Source: CAVOHU01 sp963817885
Lineage (GTDB): Bacteria > Acidobacteriota > Vicinamibacteria > Vicinamibacterales > JAKQTR01
NCBI GenBank assembly: GCA_963817885.1
Contig: CAWFQE010000012.1
Location: 660,406-724,405 of the forward strand
DNA length: 64,000 nt
Direction of reading: 5' to 3'
Shown here: positions 8,484-16,162 of the stretch, piece after piece
How positions within the stretch are numbered: the first letter of the stretch is position 1
Layout: every line of letters begins with the position of its first letter
Translations under genes and position numbers: made by a program
Notes under the pieces: model-generated
Databases searched by the model: none
Told to the model about the DNA's origin: nothing
Seen by the model: the letters and a program-made list of their open reading frames with translations, nothing else

Positions 8484-9299
8484 ATGTCGCGTATCGATGA
8501 TGTGTTCACCGCCCTGCGGGGCGAGAGCCGGACCGGACTGGTGACCTACGTCACGGCAGGAGATCCGGATCTGGCTCGATCCGCGGAAATCCTGATGGCC
8601 CTCGATCGCGGCGGTGCGGACGTGATCGAGGTCGGCGTGCCGTTCTCGGATCCGCTCGCCGACGGACCGGTCATCCAGCGCGCGAGCGAGCGCGCGATCG
8701 CCGCGGGCGCAACGCTGTCGCGGACGCTGGACCTGGTCGAGGGCGTCAGAGCACGCATCACGGCCCCGATCGTGCTCTTCTCCTACGCCAATCCCATCTA
8801 TCGGATGGGCCTGTCGGCCTTTGCCAGGCGGGCCGCAGCATCCGGCGTCGACGGCGTGCTGGTGCTCGACTGGCCGCCCGAGGAGGGCCGGGAACTCCGC
8901 GCCGCAATAGGCGAAGCGGGACTCGATGTGATCTACCTGGTCAGTCCGACGACCAGCCCCGGGCGCATCCGCCTGATCGCCGAGTGCGGCACCGGGTTCA
9001 TTTATGCGATCTCGCGGCTGGGAGTCACCGGTGCCCGCCAGGAGCTCTCATCGGGCATCGACGACCTGGTGTGGCGCATCCGGTCGGCCAGCCCGTTGCC
9101 GGTGGCGGTGGGGTTCGGCATCTCGCAGCCGGAGCACGTTCGCGCGGTCGGCCGTGTCGCGGATGCGGCGGTTGTCGGCAGCGCGCTCGTTCAGTTCATC
9201 GCCGACGCCTCGTCTTCCGCTGATCTCGCTCAGCGTGTCCAGGAATACGTCGGGTGGCTCCGCGGCGGCAGCGTGCCGTGTTGCACCCCTTCGGTGTGA
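8484..9299 (+). CDS. trpA: Tryptophan synthase alpha chain
   Basis: TrpA cleaves indole-3-glycerol phosphate and channels indole to TrpB. The 271-residue TIM barrel contains VTYVTAGDPD, the catalytic Glu in DVIEVGVPFSDPLADGPVIQ, the catalytic Asp region DGVLVLDWPPEE, FIYAISRLGVTGAR and VGFGIS. One substitution stands out: the usual DLP loop reads LDWPPEE. Length is typical. It begins nine bases after trpB. Confidence 0.96.
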   Translation: MSRIDDVFTALRGESRTGLVTYVTAGDPDLARSAEILMALDRGGADVIEVGVPFSDPLADGPVIQRASERAIAAGATLSRTLDLVEGVRARITAPIVLFSYANPIYRMGLSAFARRAAASGVDGVLVLDWPPEEGRELRAAIGEAGLDVIYLVSPTTSPGRIRLIAECGTGFIYAISRLGVTGARQELSSGIDDLVWRIRSASPLPVAVGFGISQPEHVRAVGRVADAAVVGSALVQFIADASSSADLAQRVQEYVGWLRGGSVPCCTPSV

Positions 9300-9394
9300 G
9301 GGATAGGCTGGAGTAACCGAGGGTCTACAAGGGCATCCCGCCGCCTCGTCGTGGCCCATGCCACCGACGGCGTCCGATCCCGAGGAGTACTTGC

Positions 9395-10444
9395 GTGATT
9401 GTCGTGATGGAAGAAGGGGCGACACCCGCTCAGATCGAGAACGTCGTAGCGCAGCTCGAGGGTATGGGGTTCGCCGTGCACCGTTCGATCGGTGCGAATC
9501 GAACCGTGCTCGGCGCGGTCGGCACCGACGGGCATGGCGACTACCGGCTGGTCGAGCTCAGCGAGGGCGTCCAGGAAGTCGTTCCCATCACCGAGCCGTA
9601 CAAACTGGCCAGCCGGACGTTTCGTCCCCAGGGCACCGTCATCGCCCTTGATGATGTGCGGATCGGCGGCGACGAAGTCATCGTCATGGCCGGACCGTGC
9701 TCGGCAGAGACCGAGGACCAGGTGCATGCGACGGCCGCGGCCGTCAAGCGGGCCGGCGCGAAGATCCTCCGAGGCGGCGCCTTCAAGCCGCGCAGCTCTC
9801 CCTACAGCTTCCAGGGGCTCGGCGAGCAGGGCCTGAAGATGCTGCGGGACGCCGCCATCGTGCACGGGCTGAAGCTGGTCTCGGAAGTCATGGACGTGAC
9901 CCAGATCGAAACCGTCGAGCGGTACGCCGACATCCTGCAGGTGGGCGCGCGCAACATGCAGAACTTTTCGCTGCTGCGCGAACTGGGCCACAGCCGGAAG
10001 CCGGTCCTGCTGAAGCGCGGCATTTCCGCCACCATCGAGGAGTGGCTCCTGTCGGCCGAGTACCTGCTGGCGGGCGGCAACATGCAGGTGATGCTCTGCG
10101 AACGGGGCATCCGGACCTTCGAAACCTATACCCGCAACACGCTGGACATCTCGGCCATTCCGATCGTGAAGAAGCTCAGCCACCTGCCCGTGCTGGTCGA
10201 TCCGAGCCACGGCACGGGCCGCCGGGACAAGGTCGCCCCGATGGCCCGGGCCGCGGTGGCCGCGGGCGCAGACGGCTTGATCATCGAAGTCCACCAGGAT
10301 CCGGACCACGCGCTCAGCGACGGCGCGCAGTCGTTGTTTCCGGCACAGTTCGACCGGCTGATGGCCGAACTGCGCATCATTGCCCCCGCCATCGGCCGGA
10401 CCATCTGTACCGAACCCGTCGCGCGGCGAGGGTGGGGACACTGA
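9395..10444 (+). CDS. aroF: 3-deoxy-7-phosphoheptulonate (DAHP) synthase with N-terminal ferredoxin-like domain
   Basis: This enzyme condenses PEP and erythrose-4-phosphate, the first step of the shikimate pathway. Residues about 1-70 form the small ferredoxin-like regulatory domain (IVVMEEGATPAQIENVVAQL) known from Thermotoga-type enzymes. The catalytic barrel shows VIVMAGPCSAETEDQ, ILRGGAFKPRSSPYSFQGLG, LLKRGISATIEEWL and VLVDPSHGTGRRDKV. At 349 residues it matches the type I-beta class. In Thermotoga the extra domain mediates inhibition by tyrosine or phenylalanine. The start is GTG 9395 with GAGGAG upstream, 95 bases after trpA; no terminator is seen in that gap. Confidence 0.94.
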   Translation: MIVVMEEGATPAQIENVVAQLEGMGFAVHRSIGANRTVLGAVGTDGHGDYRLVELSEGVQEVVPITEPYKLASRTFRPQGTVIALDDVRIGGDEVIVMAGPCSAETEDQVHATAAAVKRAGAKILRGGAFKPRSSPYSFQGLGEQGLKMLRDAAIVHGLKLVSEVMDVTQIETVERYADILQVGARNMQNFSLLRELGHSRKPVLLKRGISATIEEWLLSAEYLLAGGNMQVMLCERGIRTFETYTRNTLDISAIPIVKKLSHLPVLVDPSHGTGRRDKVAPMARAAVAAGADGLIIEVHQDPDHALSDGAQSLFPAQFDRLMAELRIIAPAIGRTICTEPVARRGWGH

Positions 10445-11379
10445 TGGCGTCCGACGGAGTGCCGCTGCCGATCCTGCACCCCGCCGCTCAGGCCACCGAG
10501 CCCATCTTCCAGAAGATCGCCATCGTCGGCGTCGGGCTGATGGGCGGATCGCTGGGACTGGCGGCGCGCCGCGCGTGGCCGGACTCGCTCGTCATCGGCG
10601 TGGATCGGAATGACGTGCTCGAGACCGCGATGCGGCTGCACGCCGTCGACGTTGGCGCGGATGATCTCGTCGTGGCGGCAGGAGCGGACCTCGTGGTGCT
10701 CGCCGCCCCGGTCGGAGCCTGTCTGACCCTGCTGGAGCAGTTGCCGGACAGCCTGGCGGGCACGGCCCTTGTGACCGACCTCGGAGCCTCGAAACGAGCC
10801 ATCGTCGACGCCGCGCGGCGGCTGCCCCAGCGCCTCACGTTCGTTGGAGGACATCCGCTTGCCGGGGCGCCGCGCTCTGGCATCGAATACGCGCGCGCCG
10901 ATCTGTTCGCCGGCCGGCCGTGGATTCTCACGCCGGGTTCCGCGCCGGCGGAGGCGCTCGGGCGGCTGTCGCGGTTCGTGCAGGGTCTGGGCGCGACCCC
11001 TGTCGTCCAGTCGCCGGAGGAACACGACCACCTCCTGGCGTACCTTGGACATCTGCCGCAACTGGTTGCCACTGCGCTGATGCAGGTTGTCGGCGAGGCG
11101 GCCGGCGAAGGCGGGCTGGCGCTTGCAGGTCGCGGGCTGGCCGACACGACGCGGCTGGCGTCGAGCAAGTCCGAGGTCTGGGCCGACGTGCTCGCGACCA
11201 ACCGGGACGAGGTTGGCCACGCGCTTGATATGCTGCTGAAGCTGCTCGAGTCGGTCAAAGGCAACCTCGAATCCGGGCCAGACATCGAGCGATTCTTTCA
11301 GAGCGCCAATCACTGGCGCGACCGGCTCCTTGCCCAAGGCTCTTCCAATCCTGGACGATCAGACGCGCATCGGGAGTGA
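10444..11379 (+). CDS. tyrA: Prephenate dehydrogenase
   Basis: The 311-residue NAD-dependent enzyme makes 4-hydroxyphenylpyruvate for tyrosine. The Rossmann motif IAIVGVGLMGGSLGLAARRA lies at about residues 25-45, followed by LVTDLGASKRAIV and the substrate His region VGGHPLAGAPRSGIEYARADL. ATG 10444 overlaps the aroF stop by one base (TGATG). It is the last gene of the supra-operon before a 134-base gap, so common-pathway entry (aroF, aroDE), the whole Trp branch and the Tyr branch share one transcript. No ACT domain is evident. Confidence 0.93.
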   Translation: MASDGVPLPILHPAAQATEPIFQKIAIVGVGLMGGSLGLAARRAWPDSLVIGVDRNDVLETAMRLHAVDVGADDLVVAAGADLVVLAAPVGACLTLLEQLPDSLAGTALVTDLGASKRAIVDAARRLPQRLTFVGGHPLAGAPRSGIEYARADLFAGRPWILTPGSAPAEALGRLSRFVQGLGATPVVQSPEEHDHLLAYLGHLPQLVATALMQVVGEAAGEGGLALAGRGLADTTRLASSKSEVWADVLATNRDEVGHALDMLLKLLESVKGNLESGPDIERFFQSANHWRDRLLAQGSSNPGRSDAHRE

Positions 11380-11501
11380 CCTTCCGGCGAGCCGCCACCA
11401 GAGGGCCGTCCCGCGGGCGGCGACGCGCACCATCCCGCCTCAGCAGTCGCGTCGTCGACCGTCTGCGCCCCTCGGGCGTGCGGGATGGCCCGCGATGGCC
11501 A

Positions 11502-11507
11502 TATAAT
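11502..11507 (+). promoter_or_regulatory. Consensus -10 box placed for a leaderless transcript of the CoA-transferase genes
   Basis: TATAAT at 11502-11507 is separated from the ATG at 11514 by six bases. Transcription would begin at or next to the A of the start codon, and no Shine-Dalgarno lies between. No convincing -35 is seen 17 bases upstream. The same geometry recurs before 16163 and 36730. Confidence 0.5.
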
Positions 11508-11513
11508 GCGGCC

Positions 11514-12209
11514 ATGACCAAAGTGATTGGTGGCGCCGCAGAAGCCGTCGCGTCGATCAAGGATGGTTCGGTCGTGATGGTCGGCGGCTTCGGCCTGTGC
11601 GGAATTCCCGAGAATCTCATCCTCGCACTGCGCGAGCGCGGCGTGCGCGATTTGACGATCATCTCCAACAATGCGGGGGTGGACGGCTTCGGCCTGGGCA
11701 TCCTGCTCGAGAGCCGGCAGGTCAGGCGCGTCATCGCGACCTACGTCGGAGAGAACCAGGAGTTCGAACGTCAGTTCCTGAGCGGAGAGCTTCAGGTGGA
11801 GCTGGTGCCCCAGGGCACGTTTGCCGAGCGCATCCGGGCCGGCGGCGCCGGCATCGCCGGGTTCTTCACACCGACCGGCTATGGCACCGTGGTCGCCGAG
11901 GGAAAGGAAACCCGGGTGATCGAGGGGGTGCCCTGTGTGCTCGAGGCCCCGCTCAAGGCGGACTTCGCGCTGGTGAAGGCCTATAAGGGCGATCCCGAGG
12001 GGAACCTCGTGTACCGGCGAACCGCGCGGAACTTCAATCCCATGATGGCGACGGCCGCCCGCACCACGATTGCGGAAGTTGAACAGCTCGTTCCGGCAGG
12101 GCAGCTCGATCCGGACGCCATCGTCACGCCCGGGATCTTCGTCAGTCATATCTTCCAGGGACCGGGCTACCAGAAGCGCATCGAGAAGCGAACGACACGA
12201 AAAGCCTGA
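11514..12209 (+). CDS. scoA: 3-oxoacid CoA-transferase subunit A
   Basis: This is subunit A of a succinyl-CoA:3-ketoacid (or acetoacetate) CoA-transferase, which moves CoA between carboxylic acids in the cytoplasm. The 231-residue protein carries the family glycine loop MVGGFGLCGIPENLI, NAGVDGFGLG, and TPTGYGTVVAEGKE. It begins MTKVIGGAAEAVASIKDGS, typical of the A subunit. Subunit B follows after 71 bases. Substrate range cannot be told from sequence. Likely roles are ketone body or acetoacetate use and branched amino acid breakdown. The TATAAT box six bases upstream suggests a leaderless message. Confidence 0.93.
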   Translation: MTKVIGGAAEAVASIKDGSVVMVGGFGLCGIPENLILALRERGVRDLTIISNNAGVDGFGLGILLESRQVRRVIATYVGENQEFERQFLSGELQVELVPQGTFAERIRAGGAGIAGFFTPTGYGTVVAEGKETRVIEGVPCVLEAPLKADFALVKAYKGDPEGNLVYRRTARNFNPMMATAARTTIAEVEQLVPAGQLDPDAIVTPGIFVSHIFQGPGYQKRIEKRTTRKA

Positions 12210-12280
12210 GCGAAGCGAATTCTTTTCATTGAATCCGTGGCCAGTCGGCACGGACTTCAGGGCCGACCAGGGAGCTGGAC

Positions 12281-12928
12281 GTGGACAAGCGGGAACGGAT
12301 CGTGCGGCGCGTGGCTCGCGAACTGAAAGACGGCAACTACGTCAACCTCGGCATCGGCATGCCCACCCTTGTCGCCAACTTCGTGCCGCCGAATGTGCAC
12401 ATCACGCTTCATTCCGAGAATGGCATGCTCGGGGTCGGACCGTATCCGCTCGAGTCCGAGATCGATCCCGATCTGATCAACGCGGGCAAGGAGACCGTGA
12501 CCGAACTTGCCGGCTGCTCGTACTTCAGCAGCGCCGATTCGTTCGCGATGGTCCGGGGCGGGCACATCGACATCACCGTGCTCGGCGCGCTGCAGGTCGA
12601 CGAAAAGGGCAATCTCGCGAACTGGATGGTCCCGGGCAAGATGGTCAAGGGCATGGGCGGCGCGATGGACCTGGTGGCGGGCGCCCGTCGCGTCATCGTC
12701 GCCATGGAGCACACGACGCGTGATGGAGAGCCGAAGATCCTGCGTGCCTGCAATCTCCCTCTGACGGGACTGGCCGTCGTGGACCTGATCGTGACCGAGC
12801 TGGCCGTCATCGAGGTGACCCCCGCCGGCCTGGTGCTCAGAGAGATCGCCGAGGATACCAGCGTGGAGAAGGTTCAGGCCGTGACCGAACCCCGGCTGCG
12901 TGCCGATTCACCCCCAGGTCGATTCTAG
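12281..12928 (+). CDS. scoB: 3-oxoacid CoA-transferase subunit B
   Basis: This 215-residue partner of subunit A carries the catalytic Glu in SENGMLGVGPYP, which forms the covalent glutamyl-CoA thioester in this family. Other signatures are NLGIGMPTLVANF, GGHIDITVLGALQVDEKGNLANWMVPG and MGGAMDLV. Length is standard. The start is GTG 12281 with GGAG just upstream. A and B subunits adjacent in this order are the common bacterial arrangement. Confidence 0.94.
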   Translation: MDKRERIVRRVARELKDGNYVNLGIGMPTLVANFVPPNVHITLHSENGMLGVGPYPLESEIDPDLINAGKETVTELAGCSYFSSADSFAMVRGGHIDITVLGALQVDEKGNLANWMVPGKMVKGMGGAMDLVAGARRVIVAMEHTTRDGEPKILRACNLPLTGLAVVDLIVTELAVIEVTPAGLVLREIAEDTSVEKVQAVTEPRLRADSPPGRF

Positions 12929-12975
12929 CCGTGGGTGGAGCCGACCTAGCGGGAGAGGGCCGCTCTCCGGCCAGT

Positions 12976-13380
12976 ATGACGATCGCGCGGCGGGCGCTCG
13001 AAGCCATCGAGCGTCACGCACTCGACGACGCGCCCCTCGAGTGCTGTGGCCTTCTTGTCGGGTCGCCCGGGCATGTCCAGGAAGCGATCCGCTCTCGCAA
13101 CGCCCTGGCAAGCCGCACCCGTTTTCTCGTGCATCCGGAGGACCATTTCTCCGCGATTCGGTCGGCTCGCCTGAGCGGAGCGATGGTAGTCGGCGCATAT
13201 CATTCGCACCCGGAAACGTCCCCGTCGCCGTCCCAGACCGACGTCGCCGACTCGGAGGGCGATCCGCAGTTGATGTGGGTCATCGTGTCGCTGCAGCACG
13301 GCCCGGGCGCGATCGAAGTCCGGGCGTACCGTCCGCGAGAGGGGTACTTCGACCCGATCGATCTGGTCATCGTGGATTGA
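12976..13380 (+). CDS. M67-family (JAB/MPN-fold) metallopeptidase
   Basis: The 134-residue protein has the JAMM zinc signature: Glu in LECCGLLVG, then AYHSHPETSPSPSQTD (H-x-H followed by Ser and Asp). Bacterial stand-alone JAB proteins cleave C-terminal extensions from small sulfur-carrier or ubiquitin-like proteins, or act in cysteine and cofactor pathways. No ThiS/MoaD-like partner is nearby. I chose ATG 12976 because family members start just before the first helix (TIARRALEAIERHAL). A GTG at 12931 in frame would add 15 residues. Confidence 0.85.
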   Translation: MTIARRALEAIERHALDDAPLECCGLLVGSPGHVQEAIRSRNALASRTRFLVHPEDHFSAIRSARLSGAMVVGAYHSHPETSPSPSQTDVADSEGDPQLMWVIVSLQHGPGAIEVRAYRPREGYFDPIDLVIVD

Positions 13381-13411
13381 TCGTGGCGAAGCCAAGCCCG
13401 GTCGAGGTGAC

Positions 13412-14029
13412 GTGACCGACGCCCAGCTGGTTGCCGAGGTCCTCGCAGGCTCAGAGGACGCAGCGCGCCGCCTGGTCGAACAGCATCAGCAGGCTGTGTT
13501 CAACCTGGTCTGCCGGATGGTGCGCGACCCAGGGGTGGCCGAGGAGCTCGCGCAGGATGCGTTCGCCAAGGCCTTCGCGGCGCTCCGGAGTTTCGATCCG
13601 CAATACCGGCTCATCAGCTGGCTGCTCAGAATCGCGCAGAACACCGCCATCGACTACCTGCGGCGCATCCGTCCCGACACGGTGTCTCTCGACGATGAAC
13701 GGGGCGGGCGCGAGCTGGAGTCCGTGCTGATTGACGCCCGCGAGCCTTCTCCGCTGGTCCACGCCGAACGGGCCCATCTGGCCTCCGCGCTCGAGGCGGC
13801 CCTGGCGCAGCTTCGGCCCGAATATCGCCGCCTGGTTGTCCTGCGCTACCAGGAGGACCAGTCGTACGAGGAAATCGCCGAAATGCTCGGCCTGCCGCTC
13901 GGAACGGTCAAGAGCCACCTTCATCGCGCCCGGCACGAACTGGCCAGGATCATGGCGGATTCAGGGTGGGGTCCGCAGGCCTCCTCGCCTGGGGCGCCCG
14001 CTGCAACCTCGCAGAGGACTGTCACGTAG
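13412..14029 (+). CDS. ECF-type RNA polymerase sigma factor
   Basis: This 205-residue sigma-70 family protein has sigma region 2 (EQHQQAVFNLVCRMVRDPGVA followed by EELAQDAFAKAFAAL) and region 4 (YRRLVVLRYQEDQSYEEIAE, LPLGTVKSHLHRAR). Regions 1 and 3 are absent, as expected for ECF factors. The start is GTG 13412. A membrane protein in the next gene may be its anti-sigma partner. Target promoters cannot be predicted here. Confidence 0.92.
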   Translation: MTDAQLVAEVLAGSEDAARRLVEQHQQAVFNLVCRMVRDPGVAEELAQDAFAKAFAALRSFDPQYRLISWLLRIAQNTAIDYLRRIRPDTVSLDDERGGRELESVLIDAREPSPLVHAERAHLASALEAALAQLRPEYRRLVVLRYQEDQSYEEIAEMLGLPLGTVKSHLHRARHELARIMADSGWGPQASSPGAPAATSQRTVT

Positions 14030-14046
14030 GAACGGATGGAAGAGCC

Positions 14047-14562
14047 ATGAAGTCTCCCGATGAGAGCCTGCTCGCGTCCTGGGTGAAAGCCGAACAGGAC
14101 GGTCGCGAATACGAGGCCGACAGCCTGTTCCGCGGCGTGATGGCCGGAGTGCCCCGGCTGAGCCCTGGTCCCGGTTTCGCCGCGCGCGTGCTCCTGGCGT
14201 CCGGCATTCGGCCAGTGAAGGCAGCGCCCGGTGTCTGGGCGGCGTGGTGGATGTATCCGCTGGTTGGAGCCTCCCTCACGCTGGCGGCGCTTGCCGTCGC
14301 GTCGCTGTCCGGCCTGGGCCTGCTTGGTTTCTCCCTGGACGTGATTCACTTCGTGGCATTCGCTGCCGGTCGTGTCTGGACGCTGACTGCCACCTGGGCC
14401 ACCGCTGGATGGTCGATGTGGAGAGTTCTCGCTCAAGTTGGCGGCGCGGTGACCAGCGTCCTGTTCGTTCCTGCGGCGGGTGCCTTCGTGGTCGTCAATC
14501 TCGTCCTGGCGTCCGTTTCGCTGCTCGCTCTCCGGCGCCTGCTCGTCCCTCAGGAAGGGTGA
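14047..14562 (+). CDS. Membrane protein paired with the ECF sigma factor, possible anti-sigma
   Basis: The 171-residue protein has a soluble N-terminal part of about 60 residues (ESLLASWVKAEQDGREYEAD) and then three hydrophobic stretches (about residues 70-95, 105-125 and 130-160). It starts at ATG 14047 with GGAAGAG upstream, 17 bases after the sigma gene. The position suggests it could tether or sense for that sigma factor, but no zinc-finger HxxxCxxC motif is present. The anti-sigma role is inference from position only. Confidence 0.6.
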   Translation: MKSPDESLLASWVKAEQDGREYEADSLFRGVMAGVPRLSPGPGFAARVLLASGIRPVKAAPGVWAAWWMYPLVGASLTLAALAVASLSGLGLLGFSLDVIHFVAFAAGRVWTLTATWATAGWSMWRVLAQVGGAVTSVLFVPAAGAFVVVNLVLASVSLLALRRLLVPQEG

Positions 14563-14566
14563 CATC

Positions 14567-16024
14567 ATGAGCTCGCAGATTTCCAGTAAACGGCTCGGCC
14601 CTGGGGTCGTTTCAGTGCTGTGTGCCGCGGCCGTCCTGATCGGCGCAGAACGTCCAGCCAGTGCGGGGAGTTCTCTCGCCGCCCAGGTTGTGCCATCGAG
14701 CGCGGACATGGCCCAGCTCAAGCAGCGTGTGGAACGCCGATACACGGTGATCCGGCTCAGGCAGGGCGTCGTCCTGGTGCCGCGCTACGAGCCGCGGACG
14801 ATCAACAACATCGAGATCAGCAATGGGCTCGTGCTGATTGACGGCACGCCTGTCACGGGCCGGGAGCTGAGGGGACGACTGCCCGAAGATGCGGACTTGA
14901 TTGCCCAGCTCTCATTCCTGTCCGATGAAGCCCGCATCGCGCTGTTCACCCCTCCCGCTCCGGCGACGGCGCCCGCTGCACCCGCCCCGGCGCCTCCCCC
15001 CGTATCCGCCCCGGCGCCCGCGGACCAGCCGTCGCCGTCTCGGGAGCGGGGGGATGAGCCCTCTGACGTCATCGAAACGCACGGAGGCGCTCGCGTCCGG
15101 ATTGGGGGCGATGTCGTTGTCGGCGAACACGAGACGGTGGGCGATGCGGTCGTGGTTGTGCTGGGCCGCGCGCGCATCGACGGGCACGTCAATGGAGACG
15201 TGGTCGCCGTGGGCGGTGGCGTGTCGCTCGGGCCGAAAGCGGATGTTGCCGGAAGCGTGACCGCCGTGGGCGGGTCCATCCAGCGCGCGGAGGGCGCGCG
15301 GGTGGGGGGCGAAGTCAACGAGGTGCGCGTCACCCTGCCGCGCATGGGCCCGCTCGTGCGGTTCTCGCCGCAGCACATGGATTCGTGGCTGTGGTGGCCG
15401 TTCTCGGCGGCCGATCGCCTGGTGGCGACCCTGTTGCGGCTGGCGGTCATCGGCCTGTTCGCCGCCATCATGGTCCTGGTTGCCCCGACGCCGGTCAGGC
15501 GCGTCTCGGAGCGTGTTGCCGCCGAGCCGCTGAAGGCCGGAGTAATTGGGCTGACGGCACAATTGCTGTTCGTGCCGCTCCTCGTGCTGACCGTACTCAT
15601 CCTGGTTGTGTCGATCGTCGGAATCCCGCTGCTCGTGCTCGTTCCGGTCGGCGTGGTGATCCTGCTGCTGGCGTTCCTGCTGGGATTTGCCGGCACCGGC
15701 CTTGCCCTCGGCGACGTGATCAGCCGCCGATTCGCGACATCTCGCATGAGCATGGTGGCGGCGCTGGCGGTGGGGCTGGCTCTGGTGTGGGGCCTGACCG
15801 TTGTCGCCCGCTTCGCCGGCATGGCCGGCACGCCAGTGCGTGCCCTGTTCAGCGTTGTGCTCCTTGCCGGGTTCGTCGTGGAGTATGCCGCCTGGACGGT
15901 AGGCCTCGGCGGTGTCCTGCTCAGCCGTTTCGGCCGGCGGGGCCTGCCGCAGAAACCGGTTGGGCCGAACGCGCCGCCGATCGTGGAGCCGATGGGGCCG
16001 GACCCGACCATCGCAGGCCTGTAG
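14567..16024 (+). CDS. Membrane protein with bactofilin-like beta-helix segment
   Basis: The 485-residue protein begins with a probable signal peptide (to about residue 35), then a region that includes a Pro/Ala-rich linker (about 125-155). A polymer-forming beta-helix-like repeat follows at about 175-245, with a recurring G-x-V-x-G-D/A-V pattern (VGDAVVVVLGRARIDGHVNG, then DVVAVGGGVSLG). The C-terminal half has several membrane helices (LAVIGLFAAIMVLVAP; LLFVPLLVLTVLILVVSIVG; further ones to about 455). This architecture is common among uncharacterised envelope proteins near sigma/anti-sigma genes. It starts at ATG 14567 with a strong GGAAGGG site and follows the previous gene by four bases. 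Confidence 0.75.
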   Translation: MSSQISSKRLGPGVVSVLCAAAVLIGAERPASAGSSLAAQVVPSSADMAQLKQRVERRYTVIRLRQGVVLVPRYEPRTINNIEISNGLVLIDGTPVTGRELRGRLPEDADLIAQLSFLSDEARIALFTPPAPATAPAAPAPAPPPVSAPAPADQPSPSRERGDEPSDVIETHGGARVRIGGDVVVGEHETVGDAVVVVLGRARIDGHVNGDVVAVGGGVSLGPKADVAGSVTAVGGSIQRAEGARVGGEVNEVRVTLPRMGPLVRFSPQHMDSWLWWPFSAADRLVATLLRLAVIGLFAAIMVLVAPTPVRRVSERVAAEPLKAGVIGLTAQLLFVPLLVLTVLILVVSIVGIPLLVLVPVGVVILLLAFLLGFAGTGLALGDVISRRFATSRMSMVAALAVGLALVWGLTVVARFAGMAGTPVRALFSVVLLAGFVVEYAAWTVGLGGVLLSRFGRRGLPQKPVGPNAPPIVEPMGPDPTIAGL

Positions 16025-16150
16025 ATATTCGTCGTCGCGTCTCATTTTCGACCTTCATGCGCGAGCGCGCCGGGGCAGAGCTGGTTCTGGCCCGACGCGC
16101 CTCCCACCTGGTTCCCACCTGCAGCGACGCGCCACTGACTCGACTTGGAA

Positions 16151-16156
16151 GATAAT
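16151..16156 (+). promoter_or_regulatory. -10 box six bases before the aminopeptidase start
   Basis: GATAAT at 16151-16156 is followed by six bases and then ATG at 16163, which implies a leaderless transcript. No clear -35 element is seen. The spacing is identical to that before 11514 and 36730. Confidence 0.45.
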
Positions 16157-16162
16157 CACTCC

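Noticed and set aside
9697..10443. Long N-terminal extension of the prephenate dehydrogenase frame
   Set aside because: The extra codons overlap aroF in another frame and are low-complexity; the coupled ATG at 10444 starts the true Rossmann domain.
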